Of a stretch of DNA of 64,000 nucleotides, positions 1-10,392 are shown piece after piece. The stretch is from assembly GCF_023078275.1 (NCBI RefSeq), contig NC_062975.1, positions 7,229,141-7,293,140 on the forward strand. The letters are read 5' to 3'. The number at the start of each line of letters is the position of its first letter. Within the stretch, counting starts at the first letter, position 1. Below the pieces are notes generated by a model. That model ran no database searches. It was not told where the DNA came from and saw only the letters and a program-made list of their open reading frames with translations. A program made the position numbers and the translations under genes. This DNA is from Leguminivora glycinivorella (lineage: Eukaryota > Arthropoda > Insecta > Lepidoptera > Tortricidae).

Positions 1-1
1 A

Positions 2-232
2 GCAAGAATTGCTGCAATGCCTGTGTGCCAAAAAGGTTTGAGCCAAAATGTTAGACAACCAATGAATCCTGGTGAGGATTCAGACAGCAGTAGTGAAGAT
101 GAAGGTAATGATGCACCTACAAATGGCACTGTACCACAGTTAGTTGATAGGCAACAACAACCTGAACCGGAACCAATGGATGAAGATGTTGACCCGGGCT
201 GGACTGTAGTGAGAACTAGGAGAAAAAAATAG
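2..232 (+). CDS. TSR2: Pre-rRNA-processing protein TSR2 homologue, C-terminal end (partial)
   Basis: The frame is open from base 2 to a TAG at 230-232, so only the last ~76 residues lie in the window and the gene starts upstream. The segment is low-complexity and acidic (a Ser/Asp/Glu run SDSSSEDEGN, then Gln/Pro/Glu) and ends in DPGWTVVRTRRKK. An acidic linker followed by a Gly-Trp-x-x-Val-basic C-terminus is the usual end of TSR2, a chaperone that delivers the ribosomal protein eS26 (RPS26) to pre-40S particles. The conserved TSR2 core is not in the window, so the name rests on the tail alone. A poly(A)-signal-like AATAAA lies in the AT-rich sequence near 388. Another protein with an acidic tail is possible. 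Confidence 0.55.
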   Translation, partial: ARIAAMPVCQKGLSQNVRQPMNPGEDSDSSSEDEGNDAPTNGTVPQLVDRQQQPEPEPMDEDVDPGWTVVRTRRKK

Positions 233-960
233 TGTAGTCTGTAAATTTTATAATCAGCAGCTACAATTACATAAAAGGATAAAGTTGCATTTCAATATTT
301 ATTTATGATATTGAAAATAAGAACAGATATTTAAGCATAAATATACATCTGTTTATTTTGTATTTGATTACAAAAATTACTAATATAATAAAATAAGTTT
401 TGTTATGTTTGGCATATTATTTTACTACCCATGAAAATATATAAAAAATGTACCTCCTGGCTGTTGGCATCAGGTGTATTCCAAAAGGTACATTTATAAT
501 ATGAGTAGCTGTGTTCACACAGAGCTAGCAGTATTTTGAAGAATTTTCCTGTCACTACAAAGCACAATGAGGCTGTCCTTTAGCTGAGGAATATCATAAT
601 TGATAAATTATCTCAGAGGACTTTAATAAACATGGTAATTATTCTTGTTTATTCCGAATTTTGCATTCACAGGATAATTAAATTTGATATCTAATTAGCA
701 GGACTGTAATGCCACAGTATAAACCAGTGATGCATTAAAATCAATAAGGATTTACCTGTAACGACATTAATTACTTTGCAACCAAATACTTGTTTTTTAT
801 TTAGGTAGATGATGCGATCTATCTTATCTCGAAAGTTTGGTACCTACTTAAATATTGTGGAATCATCTATTCAGACATTTTATGTAAATACTATTTCGTC
901 AGTATTTAAGAAAAAAACACGTACCTACTTGAATGGTACGTAGTAGAAAGTGCGTTTTTG

Positions 961-1525
961 TTTTTAGGGTTCCGTAGTCAACTAGGAACCCTTATAGTTT
1001 CGCCATGTCTGTCTGTCCGTCCGTCCGTCCGTCCGTCCGTCCGTCCGTCCGTCCGCGGATAATCTCAGTAACCGTTAGCACTAGAAAGCTGAAATTTGGT
1101 ACCAATATGTATATCAATCACGCCAACAAAGTGCAAAAATAAAAAATGGAAAAAAATGTTTTATTAGGGTACCCCCCCTACATGTAAAGTGGGGGCTGAT
1201 TTTTTTTTTTCATTCCAACCCCAACGTGTGATATATTGTTGGATAGGTATTTAAAAATGAATAAGGGTTTACTAAGATCGTTTTTTGATAATATTAATAT
1301 TTTCGGAAATAATCGCTCCTAAAGGAAAAAAAAGTGCGTCCCCCCCCTCTAACTTTTAAACCATATGTTTAAAAATTATGAAAAAAATCACAAAAGTAGA
1401 ACTTTATAAAGACTTTCTATGAAAATTGTTTTGAACTTGATAGGTTCAGTAGTTTTTGAGAAAAATACGGAAAACTACGGAACCCTACACTGAGCGTGGT
1501 CCGACACGCTCTTGGCCGGTTTTTG
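961..1525 (+). repeat. Dispersed repeat family A, full-length copy 1
   Basis: Begins TTTTTAGGGTTCCGTAGTC, carries a CCGT microsatellite (1013-1053) and ends GACACGCTCTTGGCCGGTTT. An almost identical copy is at 50516-51066 and an internally deleted one at 51548-51735. This block looks like a very common noncoding repeat of lepidopteran genomes. It has no coding capacity and I cannot name the family. Confidence 0.75.
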
Positions 1526-1851
1526 TTTTAAATAATATCTAAGTATAACATATAAATTACCACATACGTGATGTGAAAAACCGTCCCCGTGAATATCTCA
1601 TTTTGCTCGGGATCGTTACACAATCTAGTATTGCGCTTATGAGACTAATATATGAATAATATTTTTTTGTGTATTCAATATTGACTGGTGTGGTATTGTT
1701 ATACTAATACTTACAGTTACCTAATAGTACCAGTAGAGACCGCCCGCATCTACCTGCCGGAGATTAACTACTGAATATTCCTTATACTGTGGTAATGCTT
1801 ACAATTTTATCACTTATCTACGTGGATAAAATTTTTAATTTTCGCGATTTT

Positions 1852-2064
1852 TAACCCCCGACGCAAAAACGACGGGGTGTTATAAGTTTGACGTGTCTGT
1901 CTGTCTGTTTGTCTGTGTGTGTGTCTGTCTGTGGCACCGTAGCTCCCGAACGGGTGAACCGATTTCGATTTAGTTTTTTTTGTTTGAAAGCTGAGTTAGT
2001 CGGGAGTGTTCTTAGCCATGTTTCATGAAAATTGGTCCACAATGTCGCGGTCGGGGGTTTTTTC
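1852..2064 (+). repeat. Dispersed repeat family B, copy 1
   Basis: Starts AACCCCCGACGCAAAAACGA, has a TGTC/TGTG-rich middle and ends GCGGTCGGGGGTTTTTT, so its ends are short inverted repeats (AACCCCCGAC / GTCGGGGGTT). A second, inverted copy lies at 58978-59152 between flamingo exons. Noncoding. Confidence 0.7.
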
Positions 2065-2605
2065 AAAATTTTAATTTTTGAATGATAATATTTATTTGAC
2101 AGACTAGTCTAGGCTTTGTGTTGCATGGAAATTAATTCTATAAAAAAAAAAAGAATAAATTCTTATAAAAATCAACATTTTATTCAATGTTTTACATTCA
2201 TTTCTTATCAAACTATACACATAGTATTGTAAACTACAATCTTATATTAAACAAGTACATATATTAAAACCTAACACTGCCAAAAATAAACAATTACTTG
2301 TAAACAACCAGAATTGATAAAACATTAGTAACATTACGTAAATACCTAATATCAAATGTTTTTAAATACTGTTGTTTATCAATATTATCACATCATATTG
2401 TATGCTGGTGTAAGGATGGATTTAAAACAATAAGGGTAAACAAGCAACCTTTAACGTCGTAGATGGCGCTGCATCGTTTAATGGTTTTTTTTTTCATATA
2501 ATCCATAATAGTTATTTGTTATACAAAAACAAAGTTGTATTTTGGAGCCAGGTTAGGCTGTGGTTAAACTTGAAAAGAGTCAGGCCATGAAAGTTTTCAA
2601 CTACT

Positions 2606-2815
2606 TTGAACCACGAGCGAAACGAGTGGTTCGAGAATGTCATCCTGAAAATGAGAACCTTTTTTAACACAAGTTGTAATAGTTATTTGTTATACAAGGG
2701 GGCAAAGTTGTATTTTAACGCCGAGTGTGGAATTGAAAAACGAGCAAGTGAAAGGATTCTATACTTGAACCACGAGCGAAGCGAGTGGTTCGAAAATAGA
2801 ATCCTGAACATGCGA
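2606..2815. repeat. Duplicated palindromic repeat around GAACCACGAG
   Basis: Two copies of a ~50-bp unit (near 2606-2650 and 2765-2812). Each carries the imperfect palindrome GAACCAC-N11-GTGGTTC followed by ATCCTGAA-ATG. The similarity explains the short open frame here, which I do not consider a gene. Confidence 0.55.
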
Positions 2816-4803
2816 GTTTTTTAACACACGAGAAGTAAAATACATTTGCACCCGAGTGTAACACAAAACTTTTCCCCTCACTATAGCGAGGAAACTATAA
2901 CGCAAAAAATGCGTTTATCACTGCTTCCAGTGGTTCCACAGGTGGTAAATCATCTTTATTACTAGATTCACCTACTTTTATCAATTTTAAAGCAGTTAAT
3001 TTGACTTTATTCAAGGTTAAATTACTTTACCCACTAGTGGATAAAATGCGTTTTTACCCGCTGGTATTAAAGGACAAAACATGTGTTTCCGAGCTAGTGA
3101 GGGGAAAAATATTTTTTATATATAAAACACTATTAAATCCTATTGTTGGAGTCAGGTTAGGCTGTGGTTAAACTACATAGTTTCGTAATAGAGTCAGGCC
3201 ATGATAAGTTACAACTATTTTGCCCCGCCTCTGCAAGGGTTAAGTAAATGTCATCCCGACAAATTGAGAACCTCCTTTTTTTGAAGTTGGTTAAAAATAA
3301 CATTTGCACAGGAAAAGCTATCAAAATCTTTGCCAACATATCATATCTTGGACTGACTCGAATACAACAGTCAACAATAGCGATAAAGAGAAACGATAAG
3401 CAAATGTGTTTGACACTAAAAAAAGGCGGGAAATTTGAAAAATTTAAAGGCGCCTTTTTTAGTGACCAAATTTGCTTGACCGACTATAGATCATTTTTGT
3501 TAAACAATTGCATAAAATAAATGAATTGATAATTGTTATTATAACAATTCAACTAGGAAGTCAAATTTATATTTCAGGTATACAAGCCAAAAGCTATAAA
3601 CCGTTATCGAGTCGTCACAATAAGTATTCAAACAGTAATGACGGCTTTTAATTTAATTTTATATCTGAAATAAATAAGGAAGTATATAAATTATACATAT
3701 TCGTAATTTTTTAGAAGGAAATGAGATTCATTTATCTACTACAATAATCAGGACTATCATCAGTATCATTATTATTTTTTACGAAAGCAAGCTTCTTTTT
3801 AACTATACTATATCTAACTATAAATGCATTTTGTGCACATTTGGAAGGAAACATATTTTTTAATCACTTAAAAAACATTATACATATGTATAGGTACGTC
3901 CTATACGTACCTAATATCCATCTATAAATATAATACAAATACATTTATTTATTTTTTCCACGTGATATCTTAGTGGTTTTGATATACTTAACATCATTTT
4001 ACATAGCTCTAACACCAATTTTCTAAGAAAACTGTAAATTTATAAAATATCGTTCTGACAAATATGAGAAATTTCGATGGGTTATAATTTCTTGTTAATA
4101 CCAATTGACACGTATTACAATTAAAGTATTTGTGATTCAACACAGGCGGATTAGTATCTACTGAAAATATAATCATATGCGCGAGTCTGTGCGTAAAGAT
4201 AACACGGAACCCTAAAAATTAAGTAAGCAAACTTATGGCTAACAAATTAATACCAGCAGTTAACATTCAGTCCGTGGGTAAAATAAAAACAGTATTAAAA
4301 CACGAATAAGAAATGCATTGGAATAAATATTTACGTGTACTTTGTAGCTTTTTGATCGAGCGAGTTAAATACTTAGGAATATTTTTTATTCCTATGATCA
4401 ATCTGTCTTTATTGAATATTTTAATCCTAAACATCTAAAAGTTTGATAAAAACATATATTGTAGTTATACAGTCGTCATTAACTTAACGTAACTAAAACA
4501 ATTTTACTAAGCAACACATTGTAACGTTCAAGCTAAGCTCATTTCAATTTATATTGTCGTATATGAATTATTTATGTGATAATTATTGTCACAATAATCA
4601 TTCGTACGTCTTGCATTTCGATAGTGTACAATATTTACATACCTAGCATGTATTACATTAACATTTTCAAGACTAAGAATCAATAAAAATCCTGGGATAT
4701 ACTTAACTGATTTAGATGTATGCAAAAACAAAACAGAGAATTAGTGTAACTAAATACTTATTCGGCTTATTCCTGAAAAGTATTTGTTTCTGTACAGTTA
4801 AGC

Positions 4804-4880
4804 CAAAAAAGTGGTTTACCACTTTTCAACCGTATGTGTTTAACGTAGAGTCGAAAAGTGGTAAACCACTTTCTTGGCTG
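4804..4880. repeat. Hairpin element with AAGTGGTTTACCACTTTTC arms
   Basis: Inverted arms of about 23 bp (AAGTGGTTTACCACTTTTC near 4809 and its complement near 4853) flank a ~25-bp loop, with outer AGCCAA / TTGGCT. Each arm contains the palindrome GTGGTTTACCAC. Looks like a very small foldback MITE. Confidence 0.6.
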
Positions 4881-5193
4881 ACCGTACCAGAAAAGCATAC
4901 GAATTTGTATTTATAAATTACAAAAACAAACAATAGGTATTAGAATTATTTTAGAAATAAACCGAAATATAACGGCCTAAGAAGTATCAATTATAATTGC
5001 AAAGTGGCATTGGGTGTCTAAGTATCTATTAACTTAAGCGTATTCCCTTGTTATATCGGATTATCAGAATAGTAAATACGAGAATATGAACCTATTCTTC
5101 TTCCAAGTTATAATTATGATTTATTAAAATAACAGGAATTATGCTATAAAAAAGTTGCATTTTTAGGGTTTTATTGTCGAAATGTCGACTTTA

Positions 5194-5322
5194 GTGCGTT
5201 TTCACATTATCCGATCCGATATCAAATGTATGACCGATATCCTATACATTACAGGCGCCATCTTGTTTTCCATTGAAATCCTTCCGACATCCGATATCGG
5301 ATCGGATAATGTGAAAACGGAC
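5194..5322. mobile_element. MITE with TTTTCACATTATCCGATCCG inverted ends, copy 1
   Basis: A 129-bp noncoding element bounded by ~25-bp inverted repeats (GTGCGTTTTCACATTATCCG / CGGATAATGTGAAAACGGAC). A second copy of the same length class is at 33004-33138. Confidence 0.75.
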
Positions 5323-5354
5323 TTATAGTTCCGCCACGACCTGTATGCCGTCCT

Positions 5355-5477
5355 GCACGGGAAGCATGGTCGCGCGATAGACGATAAAATAGCAGGCCGT
5401 CCCTATCGCACTATTTGTAAGTGCGATAGGGACGGCCTGATAATTTATCGTCTATCGCGCGACCATGCTTCCCGTGC
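5355..5477. mobile_element. Near-perfect 57-bp-arm palindrome (foldback MITE)
   Basis: Arms 5355-5411 and 5421-5477 are inverted copies with only about three mismatches, separated by 9 bp. The outer end reads GCACGGGAAGCATGGTCGCG and the apex CCCTATCGCAC / GTGCGATAGGG. It directly follows the MITE at 5194-5322. No coding capacity. Confidence 0.8.
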
Positions 5478-5851
5478 TGTCTGTCGGTCTGCCGTCTGTC
5501 CACATGTCCAGTGGAACATGGGAACTAATACATCTAGGACTTATCTTTCAGCGTAGACTCAAACATGAATTCCTCCCCTCTATCGATACCCATTGATTGA
5601 CGCTATCAAAAACCAGACAAACACTTCCAATCTCCGATACAACCAGGAAATTCCGCCAGTTTAGTTAACGCCAAGCCACAGAAACTTTTTTAAATTTCAT
5701 ACATTTCAATATGGAATCTTATTCAAATACAAATTTACCTACTCATAATTAGATCAACATGTATTAATACTATAAATACTATAATTGTAAAAAAATACTC
5801 TCAAGAGTGGCCAGTAAGTTAAGTACTTAGTTAATGTATATTTAAGTACAT

Positions 5852-8800
5852 TCAGTCATTGTCACAAGCTAAATTAGGCGTAATACTAATTTTTTTGTCA
5901 ACTTTACTATGAGCGTTGTCACAGTCGTCGTGTAACACGACAGTGGTAGCACTCCAACTGGAAGGACTGTGTGAATGTGTGAGATTTGTACGATTACTAT
6001 CCGCCAAATGCTCCAGTTCGTGGCTTTCTAAATTAGGAATTCCCGAACATATAGAACTTACTCGGGAAACTGTTTTCCTATCTTCTGATGGGAATTCCTT
6101 AGACGAATTGCGACCGACTATACAGAACAAAGAACACAGAAAGAACGTTGCATATGTCCAACTAACAGACATAATCAAAGCTAAGAAACATCCGATTTGA
6201 GAGTAAGGTAGCAAATTAGATCTCAGCAAAAATATACCCGCAAACCCCGTAGTGAGCGCAGCGGCTGCTGTTGGTCCGGCTGATGTTGACAATGCTGTCT
6301 TAACCCTTGAAGTTTTGATGCCGTTAGCGTTAGTGTAACTGAGGGCATAATGAAGACTGAAGTCAACAGCGAGTCCTGCCGAGGTCGATATCGCAACACT
6401 TTCCAAAATATTTAATTTCCACCCGCTGAGTACTAAGATCGCTATCGTAACCGTAGACGAAAATACCATTGCTGCTAGTGCACACACGCTCACAAGGAAA
6501 CTCAAAGTTGCTGGAATCAGTACCACAAAACCTAACCCAGCCGATATCAACAGAGCCAATACTGTACCGCTGGCTAAAGTGCGTTGGAGATCAAAAAATT
6601 GCAAATCGGATATAAACCAACCACCCTTCATGCCCCGAGGTGCTGATTTCAACTCATGTTCCGTCCAGTTCTCAACATGCGAAAAGAATTTGTTCATTGC
6701 TAAATACGACATAGAATATGGCACCACACTTTCGAAATCAACGACGATAGACGCTATTTTCGGGGGTCTGGCACTGCGGAGAAATTTTGGACCGGCCACG
6801 CCAGGCATGAACCATTCTCGAGAGGTCTGGTATAATGACTCCGTGGCTAGTATGATGCAACGTTCAAATACTTTCTTTTTGTAAGGGAACCGGGAAACTT
6901 CACAACAAGGCTTTCTATCAATTTTTTCTGTGCTATCATAACATCGTCTATTCATAAATATGTTCTTAAAATTTTCTATAAAACAGTTTGGAAGTAGAAA
7001 GCCTGGCGTATGTTGATAAAATGGTTGGGCTTTGATTCTTGTACAAAACTCTAGTAACCAAATTTGCGACTTGGGCTCTGATATCGAAAAAGTATCATCA
7101 AAAATTAAATTGCCTCTAGAATTGGGATCCATGTGGTTCCCATTGTCAATAGCTTTTACACCCCATATCCATCTGAGAGGCATGTTGCTACCTGTCCCTA
7201 TATCCTTACCGAGTCTTTCAAAAAGGAACTTGTCTCTGTATCTCATATCATACTGTTCAAACGGATGTGAAGTTTGAAATAGTTGGAACTGCTTAGAATC
7301 AGGAAGTTGAAGACCTGGAGTGTAAAACACTACAACAATGCTGTAAATCCCTAAACCACCTAATCCCAATACGAAAACTATATGAAACTTTGTTACACAT
7401 GTGATAATAAATCTATTCATAACTATTCTAGTATCATCCCAAATCTCATTAACAGAGTTTTTCAGCACCTCTACAAATTTTATATTTTTTTGGCACATCT
7501 TTACATCCAATATAAATACTGATACAGGTAACCAGGTTATCATTAGTAAAAAGTTGACTAGAACAGCTGTTCCAGCAAATATGCTGAAGCAGTTAATAGC
7601 AGGTATGTAACTTACGTAAGATGCGTAAAATGCTACAGCAGTCGTCAAGGTTGTTATGAACATTGTCACAACGGAATGTTTGAGAGTTTCCTCAAGTATT
7701 TGCACAAGTATGGTCTCACCTGCACTTGAGACATTCTTTATATCCCCCATATCCCCCAAGCCGCTGTCCCGACTAGCTACATTATCTCTGATAAGTTGTT
7801 TACTGACCATTTTCCACACTTTAACATAAAGAAATGCATCATCGGCTCCAATCCCTATCACAACAACTATTACTAATAAATTCATAAATGGGAAAAATTC
7901 TAAATTGAACACATATACATACAAGAAATATGATACTCCAAGAGAATATGTTATGGCTGTAAATAACATAAGTGTCAATATAACGGACTTTGTGTAAATC
8001 CAAACACATAAAAACACAAACACAGCTCCTAAGCCAACTAGCCAAGTATCTTCAATAACCCAAATGTCAAATAGTGTATTCTTGAGCCCAAAATCCATTG
8101 CAGGTATAAAAAGATTATCATAAGACATATTTGAACTTTGTAATTTTTTATAATATGGCAATACTGTGCTACTACTTGGCAGTGGTAAGAAGACCATTAC
8201 ATTTCTAACATAGCTTTGAGACAGGTCAGGCGGAGCAAATGCATTTGAATCTATTAGGTAGAACAACATGTTGTATATTGCATCATACTGGGAACAATAT
8301 TTTGGTACCTTACATCTGTCAAACTCACATGAAGCCATCAATGAAAAGTTATGAAAGTAGACTGCACATTTTTCTAAAATCACAGAAGTTTTGTCAACAT
8401 CTTCTTTAGTTAAATTCTCACATGATTGTTTGCCAGAGATTAAAGCTATATAGTTGGGAACACTCCATACTGGACAGCAAATATCTTCAGCGTTGAAGGG
8501 TCTTTGACACAAATTGAAATATTCCATGGCTCCCAGTTCAAGAAGATCTATTTGCCAATTACACATTTTTTTAACATTTTCAAATGTAAGTAAAGATGAA
8601 TTGTCAGTGCTTTCTATTACAAAATGTGCATAATTTGATAAAGGTGCTCCACAGCTTCCATAAGCATAGTTTCTGTGGATTGGTGTATCTGGCTCACGTT
8701 GCATGTTCTTGAGTGAAACCCATTGTTTCCGTACATGCTCCCTCAAGAAAATATCATTTTCACCTTCAAAAGTAACATTTCCATAACCCCAGTGTACATG

Positions 8801-9226
8801 ATCAGAGGTAGAAAAATTTGATTCAGGTGAATTATACCTGATTTTTGTAGCCGTGCTGTGTTGCGTGCTATTGGATAATTCCTTTCTTTTCCGGAGTTTC
8901 TTTTTCGAGGGGACTCTCTTTGTTTTGTATTTACTTTGGGTTGTTCTGTTATAGTAGGTAAAATTTAAGCGAATTTGATCTTCAATTTCTTGAGGGTCAA
9001 CAGCAAGCCGCCGGGACGGTCGTGTCTCGTCATTAAGGTTTTCCCACGCGATGAAACGGTGGGCTAACGTGGTTCCGCGAGTCTCGAACCCTGTGAGAGG
9101 GTCGGAGAATGATGGTAATTTGTGGCATACCAACGGGATTACCGTAAGGATAGTAGAAATCACACTACTTAAAAATAGAAACAGGTAGGAGTGGCGAACA
9201 ATAGACCGGGCGTAAGCGGACCACAT
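5852..9226 (-). CDS. disp: Protein dispatched (Hedgehog release, RND/patched-domain transporter-like)
   Basis: One uninterrupted 1124-codon frame. The ATG at 9226 gives MWSAYARSIVRHSYLF with the first TM helix at ~13-34. The following SDPLTGFETRGTTLAHR is a Dispatched signature at the start of extracellular loop 1. A sterol-sensing-like 5-TM block follows (~390-560), with GIGADDAF at ~457-463 in TM4. A second large loop precedes the C-terminal TM block, where GLAVDFSLHYALSY (~residue 953) sits in TM10; these intramembrane Asp residues are the RND-type cation-coupling positions. Dispatched acts at the plasma membrane of Hedgehog-producing cells to release cholesterol-modified ligand. A basic patch KTKRVPSKKKLRKRK (~101-115) in loop 1 could be a convertase region but lacks a clear furin consensus. 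Length is close to the ~1200 residues of insect Dispatched. No intron interrupts the coding frame. Ends at TGA 5852-5854. Confidence 0.93.
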   Translation of the reverse strand: MWSAYARSIVRHSYLFLFLSSVISTILTVIPLVCHKLPSFSDPLTGFETRGTTLAHRFIAWENLNDETRPSRRLAVDPQEIEDQIRLNFTYYNRTTQSKYKTKRVPSKKKLRKRKELSNSTQHSTATKIRYNSPESNFSTSDHVHWGYGNVTFEGENDIFLREHVRKQWVSLKNMQREPDTPIHRNYAYGSCGAPLSNYAHFVIESTDNSSLLTFENVKKMCNWQIDLLELGAMEYFNLCQRPFNAEDICCPVWSVPNYIALISGKQSCENLTKEDVDKTSVILEKCAVYFHNFSLMASCEFDRCKVPKYCSQYDAIYNMLFYLIDSNAFAPPDLSQSYVRNVMVFLPLPSSSTVLPYYKKLQSSNMSYDNLFIPAMDFGLKNTLFDIWVIEDTWLVGLGAVFVFLCVWIYTKSVILTLMLFTAITYSLGVSYFLYVYVFNLEFFPFMNLLVIVVVIGIGADDAFLYVKVWKMVSKQLIRDNVASRDSGLGDMGDIKNVSSAGETILVQILEETLKHSVVTMFITTLTTAVAFYASYVSYIPAINCFSIFAGTAVLVNFLLMITWLPVSVFILDVKMCQKNIKFVEVLKNSVNEIWDDTRIVMNRFIITCVTKFHIVFVLGLGGLGIYSIVVVFYTPGLQLPDSKQFQLFQTSHPFEQYDMRYRDKFLFERLGKDIGTGSNMPLRWIWGVKAIDNGNHMDPNSRGNLIFDDTFSISEPKSQIWLLEFCTRIKAQPFYQHTPGFLLPNCFIENFKNIFMNRRCYDSTEKIDRKPCCEVSRFPYKKKVFERCIILATESLYQTSREWFMPGVAGPKFLRSARPPKIASIVVDFESVVPYSMSYLAMNKFFSHVENWTEHELKSAPRGMKGGWFISDLQFFDLQRTLASGTVLALLISAGLGFVVLIPATLSFLVSVCALAAMVFSSTVTIAILVLSGWKLNILESVAISTSAGLAVDFSLHYALSYTNANGIKTSRVKTALSTSAGPTAAAALTTGFAGIFLLRSNLLPYSQIGCFLALIMSVSWTYATFFLCSLFCIVGRNSSKEFPSEDRKTVSRVSSICSGIPNLESHELEHLADSNRTNLTHSHSPSSWSATTVVLHDDCDNAHSKVDKKISITPNLACDND

Positions 9227-9774
9227 CGCGATGACTTTTCAGGCTTCATAGTTTTTATTCTACTCCATTTCCTAACGTTAGTGCAACTCATGACCAATAA
9301 ACTAACGTCGACGGACACTTTATACAATAATTATCGTCACATCTTGATTAAGGAAATCCAAACAAATATTTAACTGAGGTTGGAAGAAGTGTCTCAACAA
9401 TCACATCACAGGAATCACAATCAATCACCAACACAATCTACAAATCCAACACAACGTGAACACAAACATAAATTCGCGGAATAATTGGCACACAAGCAAA
9501 GCTGCCATAGAGCATACAATACAAAATGTCTGTTTCTTTTCTAAAGTGGTTTTTGCACGAACGGACCAACTTACTTGTGTTACTGTGATTGCAACCCTTT
9601 GAATCACAAGAATTTAATTAGCATCTAGCAACACTCTTGTTGTCTCTGACATCTTGTGATCACAAGACTACTATCCTCTAGTTTTCTGTCAAGGCAAAAA
9701 TTGGGCGAGAAAAACCCGTCCCTGCAGGGATTCGTGTGTAAAATAGCTCCAATTTAGTGCAACACAACATCAAG
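9227..9774. promoter_or_regulatory. Divergent promoter interval between dispatched and V-ATPase c'' gene
   Basis: Only 548 bp separate the start codons of the two genes, which point away from each other, so both promoters and 5' UTRs must lie here unless distant 5' exons exist. The interval has no obvious TATA box. It is inferred to be a bidirectional promoter from layout alone. Confidence 0.4.
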
Positions 9775-10392
9775 ATGAGGTACTTCTTAACTTATTTGGC
9801 TGGGCTCATAATAGTCCTTGTGGTTCCCATTTTCTCCATGTACTATTTATTGAACGGAAAGGGTGAGCAAATCAGCTTTGGATGGTTCCTGGAGAATACG
9901 TCGCCCTACATGTGGGCGACGTTGGGCATAGCCTTTGCCGTGTCACTGTCCGTGGTCGGCGCAGCGGCGGGTATCCACACCGTTGGCGTGAGCATAGTCG
10001 GTGGAGGTGTTAAGGCGCCCAGAATTAAGACCAAGAACTTGATCTCCGTTATCTTCTGCGAGGCCGTGGCTATCTATGGACTAATTACTGCCATCGTCTT
10101 ATCCGGTATGCTGGAAAAGTACCCTGAACCCCTGACAGACTTGAGTATCAAGAGTCAAAACTTCATGGCTGGCTATGTAATGTTTGGAGCTGGATTGGCC
10201 GTTGGGCTTGTAAACTTATTCTGTGGTATTGCTGTGGGCATTGTTGGATCTGGAGCGGCCCTGTCTGATGCAGCCAATGCAGCGCTATTCGTGAAAATCC
10301 TCATTGTTGAAATCTTTGGATCAGCCATTGGTCTATTTGGGCTCATTGTTGGTATTTACATGACATCAAAAGTCAAAATGGGTGCTGCTTAA
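9775..10392 (+). CDS. VhaPPA1-1: V-type proton ATPase 21 kDa proteolipid subunit c''
   Basis: A 205-residue membrane protein. I choose the ATG at 9775 (context CAAGATG, MRYFLTYLAG); the frame extends upstream to a GTG at 9757 but that is not a likely start. Five hydrophobic segments are visible. The proteolipid Glu residues are Glu96 (VIFCEAVAIYG) in TM3 and Glu179 (ILIVEIFGSAIG) in TM5; one carries the transported proton. Gly/Ala-rich stretches such as VVGAAAGIHTVGVSIVGGG are typical of the c-ring family. The product is part of the Vo rotor ring that acidifies endosomes, lysosomes and the apical surface of gut cells. The length matches insect orthologues (~205-212). The coding region is a single exon here. 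Confidence 0.95.
   Translation: MRYFLTYLAGLIIVLVVPIFSMYYLLNGKGEQISFGWFLENTSPYMWATLGIAFAVSLSVVGAAAGIHTVGVSIVGGGVKAPRIKTKNLISVIFCEAVAIYGLITAIVLSGMLEKYPEPLTDLSIKSQNFMAGYVMFGAGLAVGLVNLFCGIAVGIVGSGAALSDAANAALFVKILIVEIFGSAIGLFGLIVGIYMTSKVKMGAA

Larger units (their letters stand above)
233..5851. other. Intergenic region between TSR2-like gene and dispatched, repeat-rich, no gene recognised
   Basis: AT-rich DNA holding the TSR2-like 3' UTR, then dispersed repeats and hairpins listed separately (961-1525, 1852-2064, 2606-2815, 4804-4880, 5194-5322, 5355-5477). The short open frames here (60-90 codons) have no recognisable domain and sit in low-complexity or repeat sequence. I see no RNA gene. Confidence 0.6.
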
